From IMG/VR virus record IMGVR_UViG_3300028008_000074, positions 1 through 29,954 of that record: a DNA stretch of 29,954 nucleotides; one strand, given 5' to 3'. Shown here piece after piece: positions 19,019 to 29,581 of the stretch. The stretch is from a virus. Position 1 is the first letter of the stretch; the number at the start of each line of letters is the position of its first letter. A program made the position numbers and the translations under genes. Below the pieces are notes generated by a model. It made no database searches and was not told the DNA's origin. It saw only the letters and a list, made by a program, of their open reading frames with translations.

Positions 19019-21606
19019 TGCAGAAAGTAAGAGTTCCAATTAACAGCTTTCAGTATGGAGAAATCAGTGACTCATTAATAATGAGAACAGATTCACCTGT
19101 TTACAACCAATCGGCTCAAAGATTAGAAAACCTTCTTGTTGCACCAGAGGGCGCTGTAATAAAACGTAAAGGTTTAGAGCATCAATATACTTATTCTTTA
19201 ACGTATGATTCTGCTCACGAGCAATCACATTTGTTTAAATTTGTTTTTGATTCAAATGAAGAGTATGTAATTTCAGTTGAGCATCAAAAAGTAAGATGTT
19301 TCCAGAAGAGTAATAATAACTTAACACTTTGCTCAACATTAACTCAGGATGTTGATGGAGCAGCACTTCCTTTTGATGAAGACTATTTGCAAGAATATAC
19401 TGTTGCTCAGTATGGCGATGTAATGTTTATATCGCATCCTTTGTTTGCACCTAGAATGCTTATTAGAACAAGCCTTACTTCTTTTGAAATAGATACTTAT
19501 TCATTTGATGCGCGCGCAGATAATAAAGTTACTTATCAGCCATATTCAAAATTTCATGCTAGTGGTGTTACGTTAGATCCTTCTGCGGTTTCTGGATCAA
19601 ATGTAGATGTAGAGGTTTGTAGCAAGTCTACTGCTATTGTAAATGCAATTTGTTCTGAGCAGAGTGCTTCTGGCTCAGGCAGTATACAAATGACTTTAAA
19701 TGGAACGCTTGTAAGTAATTCAAAAGTTACAATTCCTAACGCTAGAATTGTTACAATTACATCTCCAAATGCTACTTCTAATTCTAGTAAAACATTTACT
19801 ATTTTTGGAAAAGACAATGAATCTAATGATATTTATGAAGCAATAACTGGCCCAACTGGCAACGCTACTGTTACTACAAGCAAATTGTTTTCAGTTGTAT
19901 CCACAGTATCAGTAAGTGGGCCTATAGTTAGCATTAATATTGGCCTTGGTGAAAAGACCGCTGTAAAGTATTTTGATATTACTGGAAGTAAAACAGGTTC
20001 AGATTATTTAAACTCTACTCATGTTGGGGTAACATTAAGATACCATGAATCTGAAATGGACATAGTAAGTGTTCAGTCTTCATATCAAGCTACTGTTATT
20101 ATTACAGATAGTCTTGTTGCTCGCTTATCTGTTTTAAATCCTCTTAGAACAAGAGATGGTTCAAGCACAGTTGAGGTTACTCAGATTGAGCATGGTTTTA
20201 ATGTAGGAGATGAAATTACAGTACAAGATGCTTCTGCAACGGGCGGTATTAATACTGCTCAGTTAAATGTTACAGATCAAGTTAGAGAAATAATAGATGA
20301 TAATACCTACACCTATCAAGCTGGTAATACTGCAAGCAGTAGTGAAGATGGTGGTGGACAAGTGTCTATATCTTGTCATGCCCCAACAACAACATGGGAT
20401 GAGCAATCATTCTCTGCTGTAAGAGGATACCCTGCGGCTGTTGCTTTTCATGAAAATAGATTGTGTTTTGGTGGCACGTTATCTGAACCTGATACAATAT
20501 GGATGAGCAAGATTGGTAGCTTTTTTAACTTTGATGTAGGTGAAGCTGCTGACGATGATTCAATTAACTTAGTTGCTGCTACTGGTGATTCTCACGAAAT
20601 TAGATATTTAATTTCTAACCGTGACTTGCAGGTCTTTACTGCTACTGGTGAGCTATATGTTCCTACTTACTTAAACCAAGCGATTACTCCGACTAACGCT
20701 CAAATAAGAATGCAAACACCATATGGTACTAGCTTTGTTACTCCCGCTTCTATAGATGGCGCTACTGTTTTTGTTCAAAAGAATGGAAAAAATGTTAGAG
20801 AGTATTTGTATTCAGATTCAGAAGATGCATATACATCTTCTACTATATCTACATTAGCATCTCACCTTATAGATAATCCTAAGTATCTTACTGTTTCGCA
20901 TGGTTTTTCTGATCTCCCTAATTCTTATGCAGCATTTACTTTAAGCAATGGTGACTTAGCTTTGTTTACATCTAATAGAGCTGAGAAAAAAGCAGCTTGG
21001 ACTAGGGTAACTGTAGATGGAAGGTTTGGATCTGTTATTGCCATAGGCGATCAGCTTTATGCAAATGTTTATGATTCTGAAAACAAGTTGCAGCTTTGTA
21101 ACTTTTCTATGCCTAATTTAGATTTTGCTACAGCATATGCTTTTTCTTCTGCATTAACAGTTGGCCCTCTATATACAAATGGAGATGTAGTAACAGTTAA
21201 TGCTGTTGTTAGCAGCACTTTCGAAATTATAAACTTAGGTGATTTTACTGTTCAAGATATTAGTGGAGTTGCAAATAGAATTGACTTATCAGCATATTCT
21301 TCTTCTGGATATAATATTATCCATGTAGGTAAAAAGTTTACAACACAATTAATAAGCAATCCAATAGATGCAAACATGGGCAATGGGCCTTCGACTGGAA
21401 CCTCAAGGGGCATTACCAACATTATTGTTGACGTTAAGTCTACAGACTCAATGAAAGTAAACTCAAACGATGTTATTGCTTCAAGCTTTACTGGCAAAAA
21501 AGAAGTAAAGACCTTGGGGTACAATAGAAATCCACAGATAACTATTGAGCAAGACAAGCCACTAGGCTTACAGATTAATGGAATAGTAGCGGAGTTAATA
21601 GTTTAA
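19018..21606 (+). CDS. Tail tubular protein B (T7 gp12-like nozzle)
   Basis: An 862-residue protein. It starts with SFQYGEISDSLIMRTDSPVY and NLLVAPEGAVIKRKGLEHQY, the family's N-terminal pattern (GxISxxLxxRxDxPxYxxg..r..N..p.p.G...rRpG). The segment YTVAQYGDVMFISHPLFAPR follows, then a mid-domain with AVAFHENRLCFGGTLSEPDT and DLQVFTATGELYV. It builds the tail nozzle. About residues 170-450 are unlike the T7 protein, rich in S, T, V and N, and may be an inserted surface domain. Start overlaps the previous stop by one base. Confidence 0.85.
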   Translation: MQKVRVPINSFQYGEISDSLIMRTDSPVYNQSAQRLENLLVAPEGAVIKRKGLEHQYTYSLTYDSAHEQSHLFKFVFDSNEEYVISVEHQKVRCFQKSNNNLTLCSTLTQDVDGAALPFDEDYLQEYTVAQYGDVMFISHPLFAPRMLIRTSLTSFEIDTYSFDARADNKVTYQPYSKFHASGVTLDPSAVSGSNVDVEVCSKSTAIVNAICSEQSASGSGSIQMTLNGTLVSNSKVTIPNARIVTITSPNATSNSSKTFTIFGKDNESNDIYEAITGPTGNATVTTSKLFSVVSTVSVSGPIVSINIGLGEKTAVKYFDITGSKTGSDYLNSTHVGVTLRYHESEMDIVSVQSSYQATVIITDSLVARLSVLNPLRTRDGSSTVEVTQIEHGFNVGDEITVQDASATGGINTAQLNVTDQVREIIDDNTYTYQAGNTASSSEDGGGQVSISCHAPTTTWDEQSFSAVRGYPAAVAFHENRLCFGGTLSEPDTIWMSKIGSFFNFDVGEAADDDSINLVAATGDSHEIRYLISNRDLQVFTATGELYVPTYLNQAITPTNAQIRMQTPYGTSFVTPASIDGATVFVQKNGKNVREYLYSDSEDAYTSSTISTLASHLIDNPKYLTVSHGFSDLPNSYAAFTLSNGDLALFTSNRAEKKAAWTRVTVDGRFGSVIAIGDQLYANVYDSENKLQLCNFSMPNLDFATAYAFSSALTVGPLYTNGDVVTVNAVVSSTFEIINLGDFTVQDISGVANRIDLSAYSSSGYNIIHVGKKFTTQLISNPIDANMGNGPSTGTSRGITNIIVDVKSTDSMKVNSNDVIASSFTGKKEVKTLGYNRNPQITIEQDKPLGLQINGIVAELIV

Positions 21607-22055
21607 TGGAACCAATGACAATGGCTATGATTGCATCAAGTGCATTAAGTGTATTTGGTCAAATCGCAGCTGGCAAAGCTGAACAAGAAGCATCTAAGTT
21701 AAATGCCTTTCAAATCAAAACAGATCAAGCCTTAAACAAAACGCAAGCTATGCAAATGTCTAGGTCAAGAAAGGAAGAGTATGACTTAGCAACATCAGCT
21801 AATATAGCTGCATTTGCTGCTGCTGGTCGTGATGTTGGCTCTGATAGAAGTGTTCAAGCATTCTTAGATAGGCAAAAAGAAATTATTGCTCAAGACACTA
21901 GTCGCATAGATCAACAAATTCAGTTTCAAAATATGAAGTCTAAATCAGGGGCTATGGCTGAAAGAAGGCGTGGAGACAATGCTTTAACTGCGTCTTTGTT
22001 TAGCGCTGTTGGCACTGCTGCTCAAGGCATTTATCAATATAAAACGGTGGCATAA
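21606..22055 (+). CDS. Internal virion protein, gp14-like
   Basis: A 149-residue helical protein: MIASSALSVFGQIAAGKAEQ at 8-27, NIAAFAAAGRDVGSDRSVQA near 68-87, and a hydrophobic end near FSAVGTAAQGIYQYKTVA. Small, Q/A-rich, with a hydrophobic N-terminal helix, it fits T7 gp14, which makes the outer-membrane pore of the DNA ejection channel. It is the first of three consecutive internal protein genes. One-base overlaps with both neighbours. Confidence 0.75.
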   Translation: MEPMTMAMIASSALSVFGQIAAGKAEQEASKLNAFQIKTDQALNKTQAMQMSRSRKEEYDLATSANIAAFAAAGRDVGSDRSVQAFLDRQKEIIAQDTSRIDQQIQFQNMKSKSGAMAERRRGDNALTASLFSAVGTAAQGIYQYKTVA

Positions 22056-25000
22056 TGGCTGTTATTAGACAAAAGACACAGATATTTAATCAGCCCGTTG
22101 GTGTTGTTCGTGCAGATGCTGGCGGCGCGCAAGTAGGTGAAGCCATTAGCAACGCAGCCTCAAGGATTTCTCAACTTGCATATAGAGAAGCTGCTCAAAA
22201 TGCAGAAGCTGCTGGTAAAAAAGCTGCTCAATCTCAACCATCTGATAAAATAATTGCTATTGATCCTACCACGAATATGCCTGTGGCTTACACGCCGCCT
22301 GCTTCATTTGGAACTATTGCTGCTAGATCATATCAAAACATGATTGATCGCAGATTTGAAGAATCTATTCTTAGTGAGTTTGCTGCTAAAGGTTCAGAGT
22401 TTGCATCTAGCTCTTCAAGTGCAGATCAATATAAATCTCGTATAAGTAATTACATACAAGAAATGTACAACTCAGAAGGTGAAGCAACTCCTTATAGTAG
22501 ATACATTGAAGAAGCTGGGAAAGAATATGTAGCTAGCACATATGCGTCTTTAGCAAAAAAACAGGCTGAAGCGGCAAAGAAAGCATTAATAAATCAGCAG
22601 TTAATGGCCGGTTATCTTGATGAAAAAAAGCTGGTTAATCTTATTGGGGCTGGTGCATCTAATGAAGACATAACAAGTTTAGCTAACTCTCTTCGCGCTA
22701 GGTATTTAGATTTAAAAGACACAGACAGCATGACATTTAAACAATGGAGATCAGCTAATGATCGCATTGATGGGCTTGAAGGGTTATATGCTAACAATAA
22801 TCTTATAGATATATACTCTACGCTGTCGCCTTCAGATCAATCTTTATTTAAGCTTGGCCTTACTAAGCCAAATATTATGAGTAGCTTGGCTAATAAAATA
22901 GGCAGTAATAACTTAGAGACTTTAGCTTTAGAAGCCAAGACAACAACAAGCATACCTACTTTGCTTGCTGGTTTAGATTCTTTTGCCTCTATTGCTGATG
23001 AATATGTAGAGAACCAGACTAATAGCATTCTATCTGAAGTAGGTCCAAATATAAGCGCCTCAACATCAGTAATAGATATAGTTGGCATAGGTTCAAAAAT
23101 CGAAGACGAGTCTGTTCAAAAAGAAGTAATGTCAGAGTTGCTAGCAAAATGGGTAGAAAAAAACTTAGACGCAGCTGGAAAAAAAGCATCTGATATAGAC
23201 ATTATTTCTGAAGCTCTTTTAGATGAATCTTCACCAGATTATCAAGCAATAGCTGATTTGATTGGTGGTAATCAAGGTGAGTCTGTAGCAAAACAAATAC
23301 AAGGAATGACTCAAGAGCAGAGATCTAATCTTGCAACTGAGATTAGTGAAAGACGAGCGGCTTTATTGCGGATGGAAAGTAAAGCTGACTTAGAAGAAGA
23401 AAACAGATTACGTCAAAGTCTAATTGATTTTCAAAACGCTACTGATTTAAATGCAAGCTTTCAGTCTGCCTTATCAAACATAGAAAGTTCTACTTTAGAT
23501 GAAGTAAAGCAGCAAACTTTAAGAGAACTTGCTAGGCAAAACTTTGCTGAACAATCTAGAATAAGAGTAGACAGAATAAAGTTAAGCAAGACAGATATCC
23601 AAAACTTAAAAAATGCTGTAACTCAAGAAAAAACAGATTTAAAAGGCAATGTTAAAGAAGCTTACGACTTGCTTAGGGAGGCTTACAAGTTTGATGCCTC
23701 AAGCACTTCTGCTTATTTAGATAGAAAACTAAAAGCAATTACAGAGCAAAACAATAGATATATTATTGGCATGAAGATAGATGCTATTCAAAGCAATCTT
23801 CCTACTGCTAGCCCTAATGATTTAGCAGAGTATGATTCTTATTTATTTAAAGATGAGTTTATAACTGCTGGTAATATGCTTGAGTTTCCTCAAATCGTAG
23901 AAGCTTTTAATCAAGGCGTTGTACTTCCATCTGCTAAAGTAGCTATGGAATCCGCTCTTACCTCACTTAATGAAGATGTTTTAAATAATGCAATTCAAGT
24001 ATTTGATAAATTCTCTAATCTTGAAGCCACTACCGAAGATGGTCGACGCACTGACTTAGATGTAATGCGTAAAAACCTTAGTCCAGAAACATATGCTTTA
24101 TACTCTGCATTAAATTTTGTTGCTCGGGAACAGGGCGTAGAGCCATTGTCTATTGCGCTTGAGTTTAGAAATTACGATGGAAATGTTGATAATGACATTA
24201 AGGCAGATCTTGATTTGCCTAAAGGTGGAAATATTAATAGAGCATTAGATACTTATCCAATGAGTAGTAATTATAAAAAAGAAATATTAGCAACGCTCCG
24301 AATGCAAAAGGTAAGAGGTAATGTAATTACTGAAGATTTAATATCTTCTGTAATAAATACCTACACTTCAAGAATGAAAAAAGATCCTAGTGTTGTTGGG
24401 CCTTATATTGGTGATAGCACTGCATTTCCTAGGAATAATTATTTTTCAAATGATGAAATTATAGCAAACAGAAACCAGCTAACAAATCTTCTTGCTGATT
24501 CAGGTCAGTTTAATGATCTTTTAAAAGGAGATAATGCACTTGATGCAATGGCTTCTACTTTAGGTGGTATTCTTGGTAGCGATGTGATTCTTACTTCAAG
24601 GGCTATTGTTGAAATATTTACTACTGGAGTAGGCGCTAATGAAGAGCTATCTGATAGAAATAGAATAAGACAAGGTTTAGCTGCTTTAAATATAGATTTA
24701 AAATACAATCCTGTTGTTTCGTCTATTGAGTCAGGTGTTCCTATGTATGAGGTTGGATACCTAGATCAGTTTGATAGTTTTCAACCTATTATGATTAATG
24801 ATCAAACTTGGACTTTAGAAAAAACTGAATCAACAAGAAAACAAGATCTAACTCTTCAGTCTTTTAATAATTTAACTGTAGCTAACAATGCAGATGCTCC
24901 AAAGTCTGAAAGGGCTATTGCAGAAATAAATTACTTAGCAAGTCTTCCTCACATGGATGAAGAAACATTTATTAACAATCCTTCTAATATGGCAACGTAC

Positions 25001-25498
25001 AAAGAAATTTTTGGTGATAATGCAACAGCATTAAATATTTTTAGAAGTCGCCGCGAAGTTTATACAGGATCTAAGAATGCTAAAGATTTAAATTTGTCTT
25101 TGCAGGAAATAGAAGAGATACAAAACTTGCCTACTAATGTACCACCAAGGCCAAATCGAGATTCTAAATATACTGATACAGAAATTATGACAATGAATAG
25201 AAATCAATTGGCTTCTGCATTTTCTGATATAGAAGCATGGGATTCTAAATATGGAAATTATTATAATCTTGATGGCTCTTTAAAAGAACAATATGCAGCT
25301 GCCCATGCTGTTCCACCGCGTCCATTACGCACTGAACTTTATCCACAGTACACTGATACTGAAATAATGACCATGACTCCAGAACAGCAACATGCTGCAT
25401 TTCCAGCCTTATATGCTTGGGACAGACTTTACACAAACACACATAATAATGATGGAAGCCTAAGAAAGAAGCCAATAATAACTGGTTTAAATAAATGA
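22055..25498 (+). CDS. Internal virion protein, gp15-like, with duplicated C-terminal unit
   Basis: An 1147-residue, mostly helical protein of the ejectosome. By position and composition it matches T7 gp15, which spans the periplasm during DNA ejection. It is larger than gp15 (747). It starts with a helix-poor segment, VGVVRADAGGAQVGEAISNA. At the C-terminus two units repeat: PPRP...YTDTEIMTM..........AF...AWD..Y....N.DGSL at about residues 1030-1079 and 1087-1136. I see no lysozyme or transglycosylase motif. AT-rich codon use is slightly stronger than in the head genes. Confidence 0.65.
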   Translation: MAVIRQKTQIFNQPVGVVRADAGGAQVGEAISNAASRISQLAYREAAQNAEAAGKKAAQSQPSDKIIAIDPTTNMPVAYTPPASFGTIAARSYQNMIDRRFEESILSEFAAKGSEFASSSSSADQYKSRISNYIQEMYNSEGEATPYSRYIEEAGKEYVASTYASLAKKQAEAAKKALINQQLMAGYLDEKKLVNLIGAGASNEDITSLANSLRARYLDLKDTDSMTFKQWRSANDRIDGLEGLYANNNLIDIYSTLSPSDQSLFKLGLTKPNIMSSLANKIGSNNLETLALEAKTTTSIPTLLAGLDSFASIADEYVENQTNSILSEVGPNISASTSVIDIVGIGSKIEDESVQKEVMSELLAKWVEKNLDAAGKKASDIDIISEALLDESSPDYQAIADLIGGNQGESVAKQIQGMTQEQRSNLATEISERRAALLRMESKADLEEENRLRQSLIDFQNATDLNASFQSALSNIESSTLDEVKQQTLRELARQNFAEQSRIRVDRIKLSKTDIQNLKNAVTQEKTDLKGNVKEAYDLLREAYKFDASSTSAYLDRKLKAITEQNNRYIIGMKIDAIQSNLPTASPNDLAEYDSYLFKDEFITAGNMLEFPQIVEAFNQGVVLPSAKVAMESALTSLNEDVLNNAIQVFDKFSNLEATTEDGRRTDLDVMRKNLSPETYALYSALNFVAREQGVEPLSIALEFRNYDGNVDNDIKADLDLPKGGNINRALDTYPMSSNYKKEILATLRMQKVRGNVITEDLISSVINTYTSRMKKDPSVVGPYIGDSTAFPRNNYFSNDEIIANRNQLTNLLADSGQFNDLLKGDNALDAMASTLGGILGSDVILTSRAIVEIFTTGVGANEELSDRNRIRQGLAALNIDLKYNPVVSSIESGVPMYEVGYLDQFDSFQPIMINDQTWTLEKTESTRKQDLTLQSFNNLTVANNADAPKSERAIAEINYLASLPHMDEETFINNPSNMATYKEIFGDNATALNIFRSRREVYTGSKNAKDLNLSLQEIEEIQNLPTNVPPRPNRDSKYTDTEIMTMNRNQLASAFSDIEAWDSKYGNYYNLDGSLKEQYAAAHAVPPRPLRTELYPQYTDTEIMTMTPEQQHAAFPALYAWDRLYTNTHNNDGSLRKKPIITGLNK

Positions 25499-28400
25499 GA
25501 ATAACTGTTCCAGAAGCAAGACCTTTTAATATTGGCAGACAGCCAATGCAGTCTACAGTTCCAACATTAGGGCAGACAGGTAATGCTCAGTATGGAAGAA
25601 TATTTAATCCAATAAAAAACCAGTTAAATTTTTATTCTAGGATTTCTACTTACGATCCAGAGTCAATTAATCGTGTTGAAACAGTAATAGAAAAACAAGG
25701 GTTTAATGAAGAAGATGCCCGTTATCTTCGTTTGTTTGGGATTGGTTCTCAAGATAACTTTTTATCTGCATTAGAGTTTATTAAGAATCGTAATAATAAT
25801 CAAAGCATATTAAATCGGTCTACTGGTCTTAATTTATTTCTTACTGATCCTAGTTTTCATGCGTCTATTGCTATTCCTTACGGCGGTGTTGCTGCCTCTT
25901 TGCATCTTGGCAGGGGTCTTAATGCTTTAGGCTTTCAAGGAAGCGTTAGACAAATTGCGCGCGCAAAACAATTAATGCAAGGTAAGAATCTTACTGCTCA
26001 AGACCTTGCTAAAATCGGCGCTCTGGATGCAGCGGTTGTAGATGGCAGCATTACGCTTATTGAGGCGCTTACTGAGATTAGCGAGGGTAAAGACCCGATA
26101 GCTGAAATAGGAGATGCAGCGCTTTATACAATGGGCACAACAGCTGTTGGGGGTTTACTCGGATATGGTATAGGCGCAGCGCTTAATAGACCTATTTCTG
26201 CGCAAGCTAGGCAAGCAACGTTTGGTCGTAGGTATAAAGAATACCTTAATAGTGTTTCTGATGAGCCAGCAAAAAGAGGCGAAGACTTATCATTTACAGG
26301 TGAGTGGTTTAATAATTCTTGGTTTATGAAAGCAATACCAACGCCTCTTCGTGTAACAATACAAGATAAGTTATTACCAGACTGGGCTAAGATGGATATG
26401 CTTCAGCTTGGTGGCGATAATGGAATGCCTTTTGCTATGAATCAACTTGGTAAAAGTGTAGGCAGTTCTGCATTTACTGAAACCGCAAGGCGACAAGGTG
26501 ATTGGTTTAAAGCGCTTGATGTCATTAATCAAAACTATCGTGAAGTAAGCCCACGTGGTTCTGCTGAGTTTTTTAATATTCCTTTTGGAGAATATTTAGA
26601 GCGTACTCTCCGCAAGCTAGGCAAGGATAGCTTTGCACCTGATGAGTGGTACAATCACATTGGTCGTTTAATGGTTGATGAAGTGCCATATGATAAGATG
26701 ACGTCACAAGAGGCTGCGTCTGTTCAAGCTGCGCGTGGATTCTTTGAACAATATGGAAAAGAGCTAGAAGAAGTTGGGCTTATTAATCCAAAAGATCTTT
26801 TTGAAGACAACTATTTAAAGAATGTTGGTCGGCAAATGGAGCTTCAAAGTGTTACCAAAAGCATTGTTGAGCAAAACAAACGTTGGATGCGCCTACAACA
26901 AGATAGACTTTCAAAAGATTTAGAAAAAATAAATAACAAGCTTAAACAACTTAGTAAAACTGCTACAACCAGAGGTCTTACTAATAAGCAAGTTAAATTT
27001 AAAACAGACTTAGAAGAAGAGTTTGTTATGAAGCAAACTTTGCTAGGTCAGTTTGATGATGCATTTGATAAAATACAAAACGCAAAATCAATTGATGAGC
27101 TAGCTTTGCTTTATAAAGAATTAGATCTTACAGCAGATATGCGTAATGCCTTGCAAGACTTAGCTAAGGCTATGGATGACACAAGAGCTAGAATTAATAA
27201 CGCTATGGATATGATTGATGAAATGCCATCGGTTAAATCTCCCAGCAATTATCTTATGCGTATCTTTAATCGCCGCAAAATTGAATCAGACCGAGAAGGT
27301 TTGAAAAACATTTTGATGAACTGGTATCGCGAGAATCCTGAGATTATTGTTAAAGGAGATGACAATCTATTTAAAAGACAACAGTTAGCAACTGACCCTG
27401 CATCTGTTGAGCGTAGAGCAAACGAAACTATAGACAACATTCTTGGAGAAACAGACGAAGATGCTGTTGATGCAATTTTTACTGGATTTGGTCGCAGCGG
27501 CCCGCTTGTATCTCGTCGCCTTAATATTCCCAATCACTTAATTAAAGACTACATTGTGACTGACATTAAGGAAGTTATGATTGCTTACACTAATCGTGTT
27601 GGCCCTCGACTAGAATACCACAAACGTTTTCGTGATCCAGAAACTGGTAAACTAATGCCATTAGAGGCACGAATAGATTATTACAGATCTAGGTTAATTA
27701 AAGATGGCGTTAATGAGCAGACAATAAATAAGTTTATTAAAAACTTTGTTGCTATTTACGATCAGGTTGTTGGCACAACCCTTAAACGTCCTGATGCTAT
27801 AGATACAAAGATAGCTGACTTTCTTAGAACAGCAACAAGCTGGACGTTTCTTGGCGGCTCTGGCTTAGCTGCTATCGGTGATACTGCTTCGATTTTTATG
27901 GATCATGAGCTTAAAGCTATTGGTATGTCAGTGCTTGGTTCGATGGATGATATATCTTTAAAACTTTCTAAGAGAGAACTTAATCTTGCTGGCGAAGGTT
28001 TAGAAATCACACGCGGTATAACGCATTTAAAATACATGGAGAGCCTTACTAACGATGTGTTTAGTAAAACTATTCCTGATAAATTAAACAATGCTTTTTA
28101 TATTATGAATGGTTTAGCGCCTATAACTGTAGCGATTAAAACTTTTGATGGCTTAGTTAGAGGGCATACTATTATTGACTCAGCAATTAAGTTAGGTGCT
28201 GGTAAAGCTAGTAAGTTTGAACAAGAGTTTTTAGCTAGGTATAATATTACTCCTAAGCTTGCTAAACAAATAGCTGATTCACCTTATGAAAAAAGCCAAG
28301 GTGGTTTGTTTTTGCCTAACACAGAGGCTTGGACTGATGAGGCCGCTGTTAAAGCATTTAGAAATGCTTTGTCATCTGGTGTTATGAATAGAGTTATTAT

Positions 28401-29064
28401 GGGAACGCCAGCAGATAAACCCATTGTAATGAGTGGTGTTGCTTATATTCCAGAGCATTTAGCTAGAATGTTGCCGTTTGAAACATCTGTTGATCCAAGA
28501 GTTAAAGGATATCGTAGAGTAGAAAGTGGCTTGCTTGCTTTACCGTTTACTTTTTACAGTTATACAATGGGTGCTTTAAGCAAAATTACTGCTAACCATG
28601 CCTCTGGTGCAGTCCGCAATCGTTTGTCTCATATAGCTGTTGCTATGGGTCTTGGCTATATGATTGTAAACACACGCACTCCAAACTGGGCTTGGAAGGA
28701 TATGGATTTAGAAGATAAGATTATGAGATCTTTTGACTTTTCAGGTCTTGCTGCAATTTATAGTGATGCGGCTTATCGAGGTATAGCAATGGCTAGTGAA
28801 ATGGGATTTGAAAACAACTTTCCTATCCAACCAAAGTTTCAAGCTCCACCAGATAAGATTGGTGCATTAGTTTCTTTAGGTGGTGCTCCTGCTGATTGGA
28901 GTTATGAAGTATTAAGCTCTGTAGGGCAGATGCTTTCTGGTGATGTGCAAGACGGAGCTAAAGGTCTTATTCGCATGACGCCTCTTATAGAAACTATGGC
29001 TACTGGTGATGTAATTAAAGATACAGCAAAAGATCTGACTGGGTATTTACCTAACAGACAGTAA
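25495..29064 (+). CDS. Internal virion protein, gp16-like
   Basis: An 1189-residue protein, third of the ejection set and comparable in size to T7 gp16 (1318), which spans the inner membrane. Features in order: an N-terminal region, a glycine-rich hydrophobic stretch near 185-230 (MGTTAVGGLLGYGIGAALNR), a charged coiled-coil zone near 450-620 (LQQDRLSKDLEKINNKLKQL), a conserved middle (FLRTATSWTFLGGSGLAAIG), and a C-terminal membrane-like segment with LPFTFYSYTMGALSKI. No transglycosylase signature is seen at the N-terminus, unlike T7. It overlaps gp15-like by ATGA. Confidence 0.65.
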   Translation: MRITVPEARPFNIGRQPMQSTVPTLGQTGNAQYGRIFNPIKNQLNFYSRISTYDPESINRVETVIEKQGFNEEDARYLRLFGIGSQDNFLSALEFIKNRNNNQSILNRSTGLNLFLTDPSFHASIAIPYGGVAASLHLGRGLNALGFQGSVRQIARAKQLMQGKNLTAQDLAKIGALDAAVVDGSITLIEALTEISEGKDPIAEIGDAALYTMGTTAVGGLLGYGIGAALNRPISAQARQATFGRRYKEYLNSVSDEPAKRGEDLSFTGEWFNNSWFMKAIPTPLRVTIQDKLLPDWAKMDMLQLGGDNGMPFAMNQLGKSVGSSAFTETARRQGDWFKALDVINQNYREVSPRGSAEFFNIPFGEYLERTLRKLGKDSFAPDEWYNHIGRLMVDEVPYDKMTSQEAASVQAARGFFEQYGKELEEVGLINPKDLFEDNYLKNVGRQMELQSVTKSIVEQNKRWMRLQQDRLSKDLEKINNKLKQLSKTATTRGLTNKQVKFKTDLEEEFVMKQTLLGQFDDAFDKIQNAKSIDELALLYKELDLTADMRNALQDLAKAMDDTRARINNAMDMIDEMPSVKSPSNYLMRIFNRRKIESDREGLKNILMNWYRENPEIIVKGDDNLFKRQQLATDPASVERRANETIDNILGETDEDAVDAIFTGFGRSGPLVSRRLNIPNHLIKDYIVTDIKEVMIAYTNRVGPRLEYHKRFRDPETGKLMPLEARIDYYRSRLIKDGVNEQTINKFIKNFVAIYDQVVGTTLKRPDAIDTKIADFLRTATSWTFLGGSGLAAIGDTASIFMDHELKAIGMSVLGSMDDISLKLSKRELNLAGEGLEITRGITHLKYMESLTNDVFSKTIPDKLNNAFYIMNGLAPITVAIKTFDGLVRGHTIIDSAIKLGAGKASKFEQEFLARYNITPKLAKQIADSPYEKSQGGLFLPNTEAWTDEAAVKAFRNALSSGVMNRVIMGTPADKPIVMSGVAYIPEHLARMLPFETSVDPRVKGYRRVESGLLALPFTFYSYTMGALSKITANHASGAVRNRLSHIAVAMGLGYMIVNTRTPNWAWKDMDLEDKIMRSFDFSGLAAIYSDAAYRGIAMASEMGFENNFPIQPKFQAPPDKIGALVSLGGAPADWSYEVLSSVGQMLSGDVQDGAKGLIRMTPLIETMATGDVIKDTAKDLTGYLPNRQ

Positions 29065-29121
29065 AGTTTGAAATTAATTAGTAACTATGGTAACGAAAGC
29101 TAAGCCAGATAGGAGATAAAC

Positions 29122-29568
29122 ATGGCGTCCTTTGTTAAAGTAAACGACTTCGTTGCAAACGCCGTTGAGAATATGGATTTAGAAAGTGATCAACTTGTGA
29201 TTGCTTTATCAGATACAGCGCCATCATCTGAAAGTTCTAACCCAACTGCTGATGGTAATGGCATTCTTGGTAATGTAACGCAAATAAGCTACAGCAATAT
29301 TTCTGGATCTAATCCTCGAAATTTAACAACAACTTCATCTGGACAAACGGGTGGTGTTTACAAACTTATTCTTGCTGATTTAACGCTTACTGCATCAGGC
29401 GGTAGTGTTGCTGCGTTCCGTTACATCTACATTTATAATGACACTGTAACATCGCCAGCCGATCCGTTAATTGGTTATTATGACTATGGCTCAAGCTTAA
29501 CTCTCAATGATGGTGATACGTTTACCATCGACTTTAGCCCATCAAACGGTGTTATTCAGCTTACCTAA
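29122..29568 (+). CDS. Minor tail/virion protein
   Basis: A 148-residue beta-rich protein starting MASFVKVNDFVANAVENMDL, then DQLVIALSDTAPSSESSNPT and a GNVTQISYSN segment. Proteins with the opening 'MASFxKxNxFVxxxxxxxxxL.xDxLxvaLs' are common among phage tail and capsid accessory genes. Their role is uncertain. TAGGAG lies upstream. It sits between the ejection proteins and the fibre. Confidence 0.6.
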   Translation: MASFVKVNDFVANAVENMDLESDQLVIALSDTAPSSESSNPTADGNGILGNVTQISYSNISGSNPRNLTTTSSGQTGGVYKLILADLTLTASGGSVAAFRYIYIYNDTVTSPADPLIGYYDYGSSLTLNDGDTFTIDFSPSNGVIQLT

Positions 29569-29581
29569 TAAGGAGTAGTTT

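Noticed and set aside
29085-29117. Ten-codon frame MVTKAKPDRR
   Set aside because: It is too short to judge and lies in an ordinary 57-base gap.
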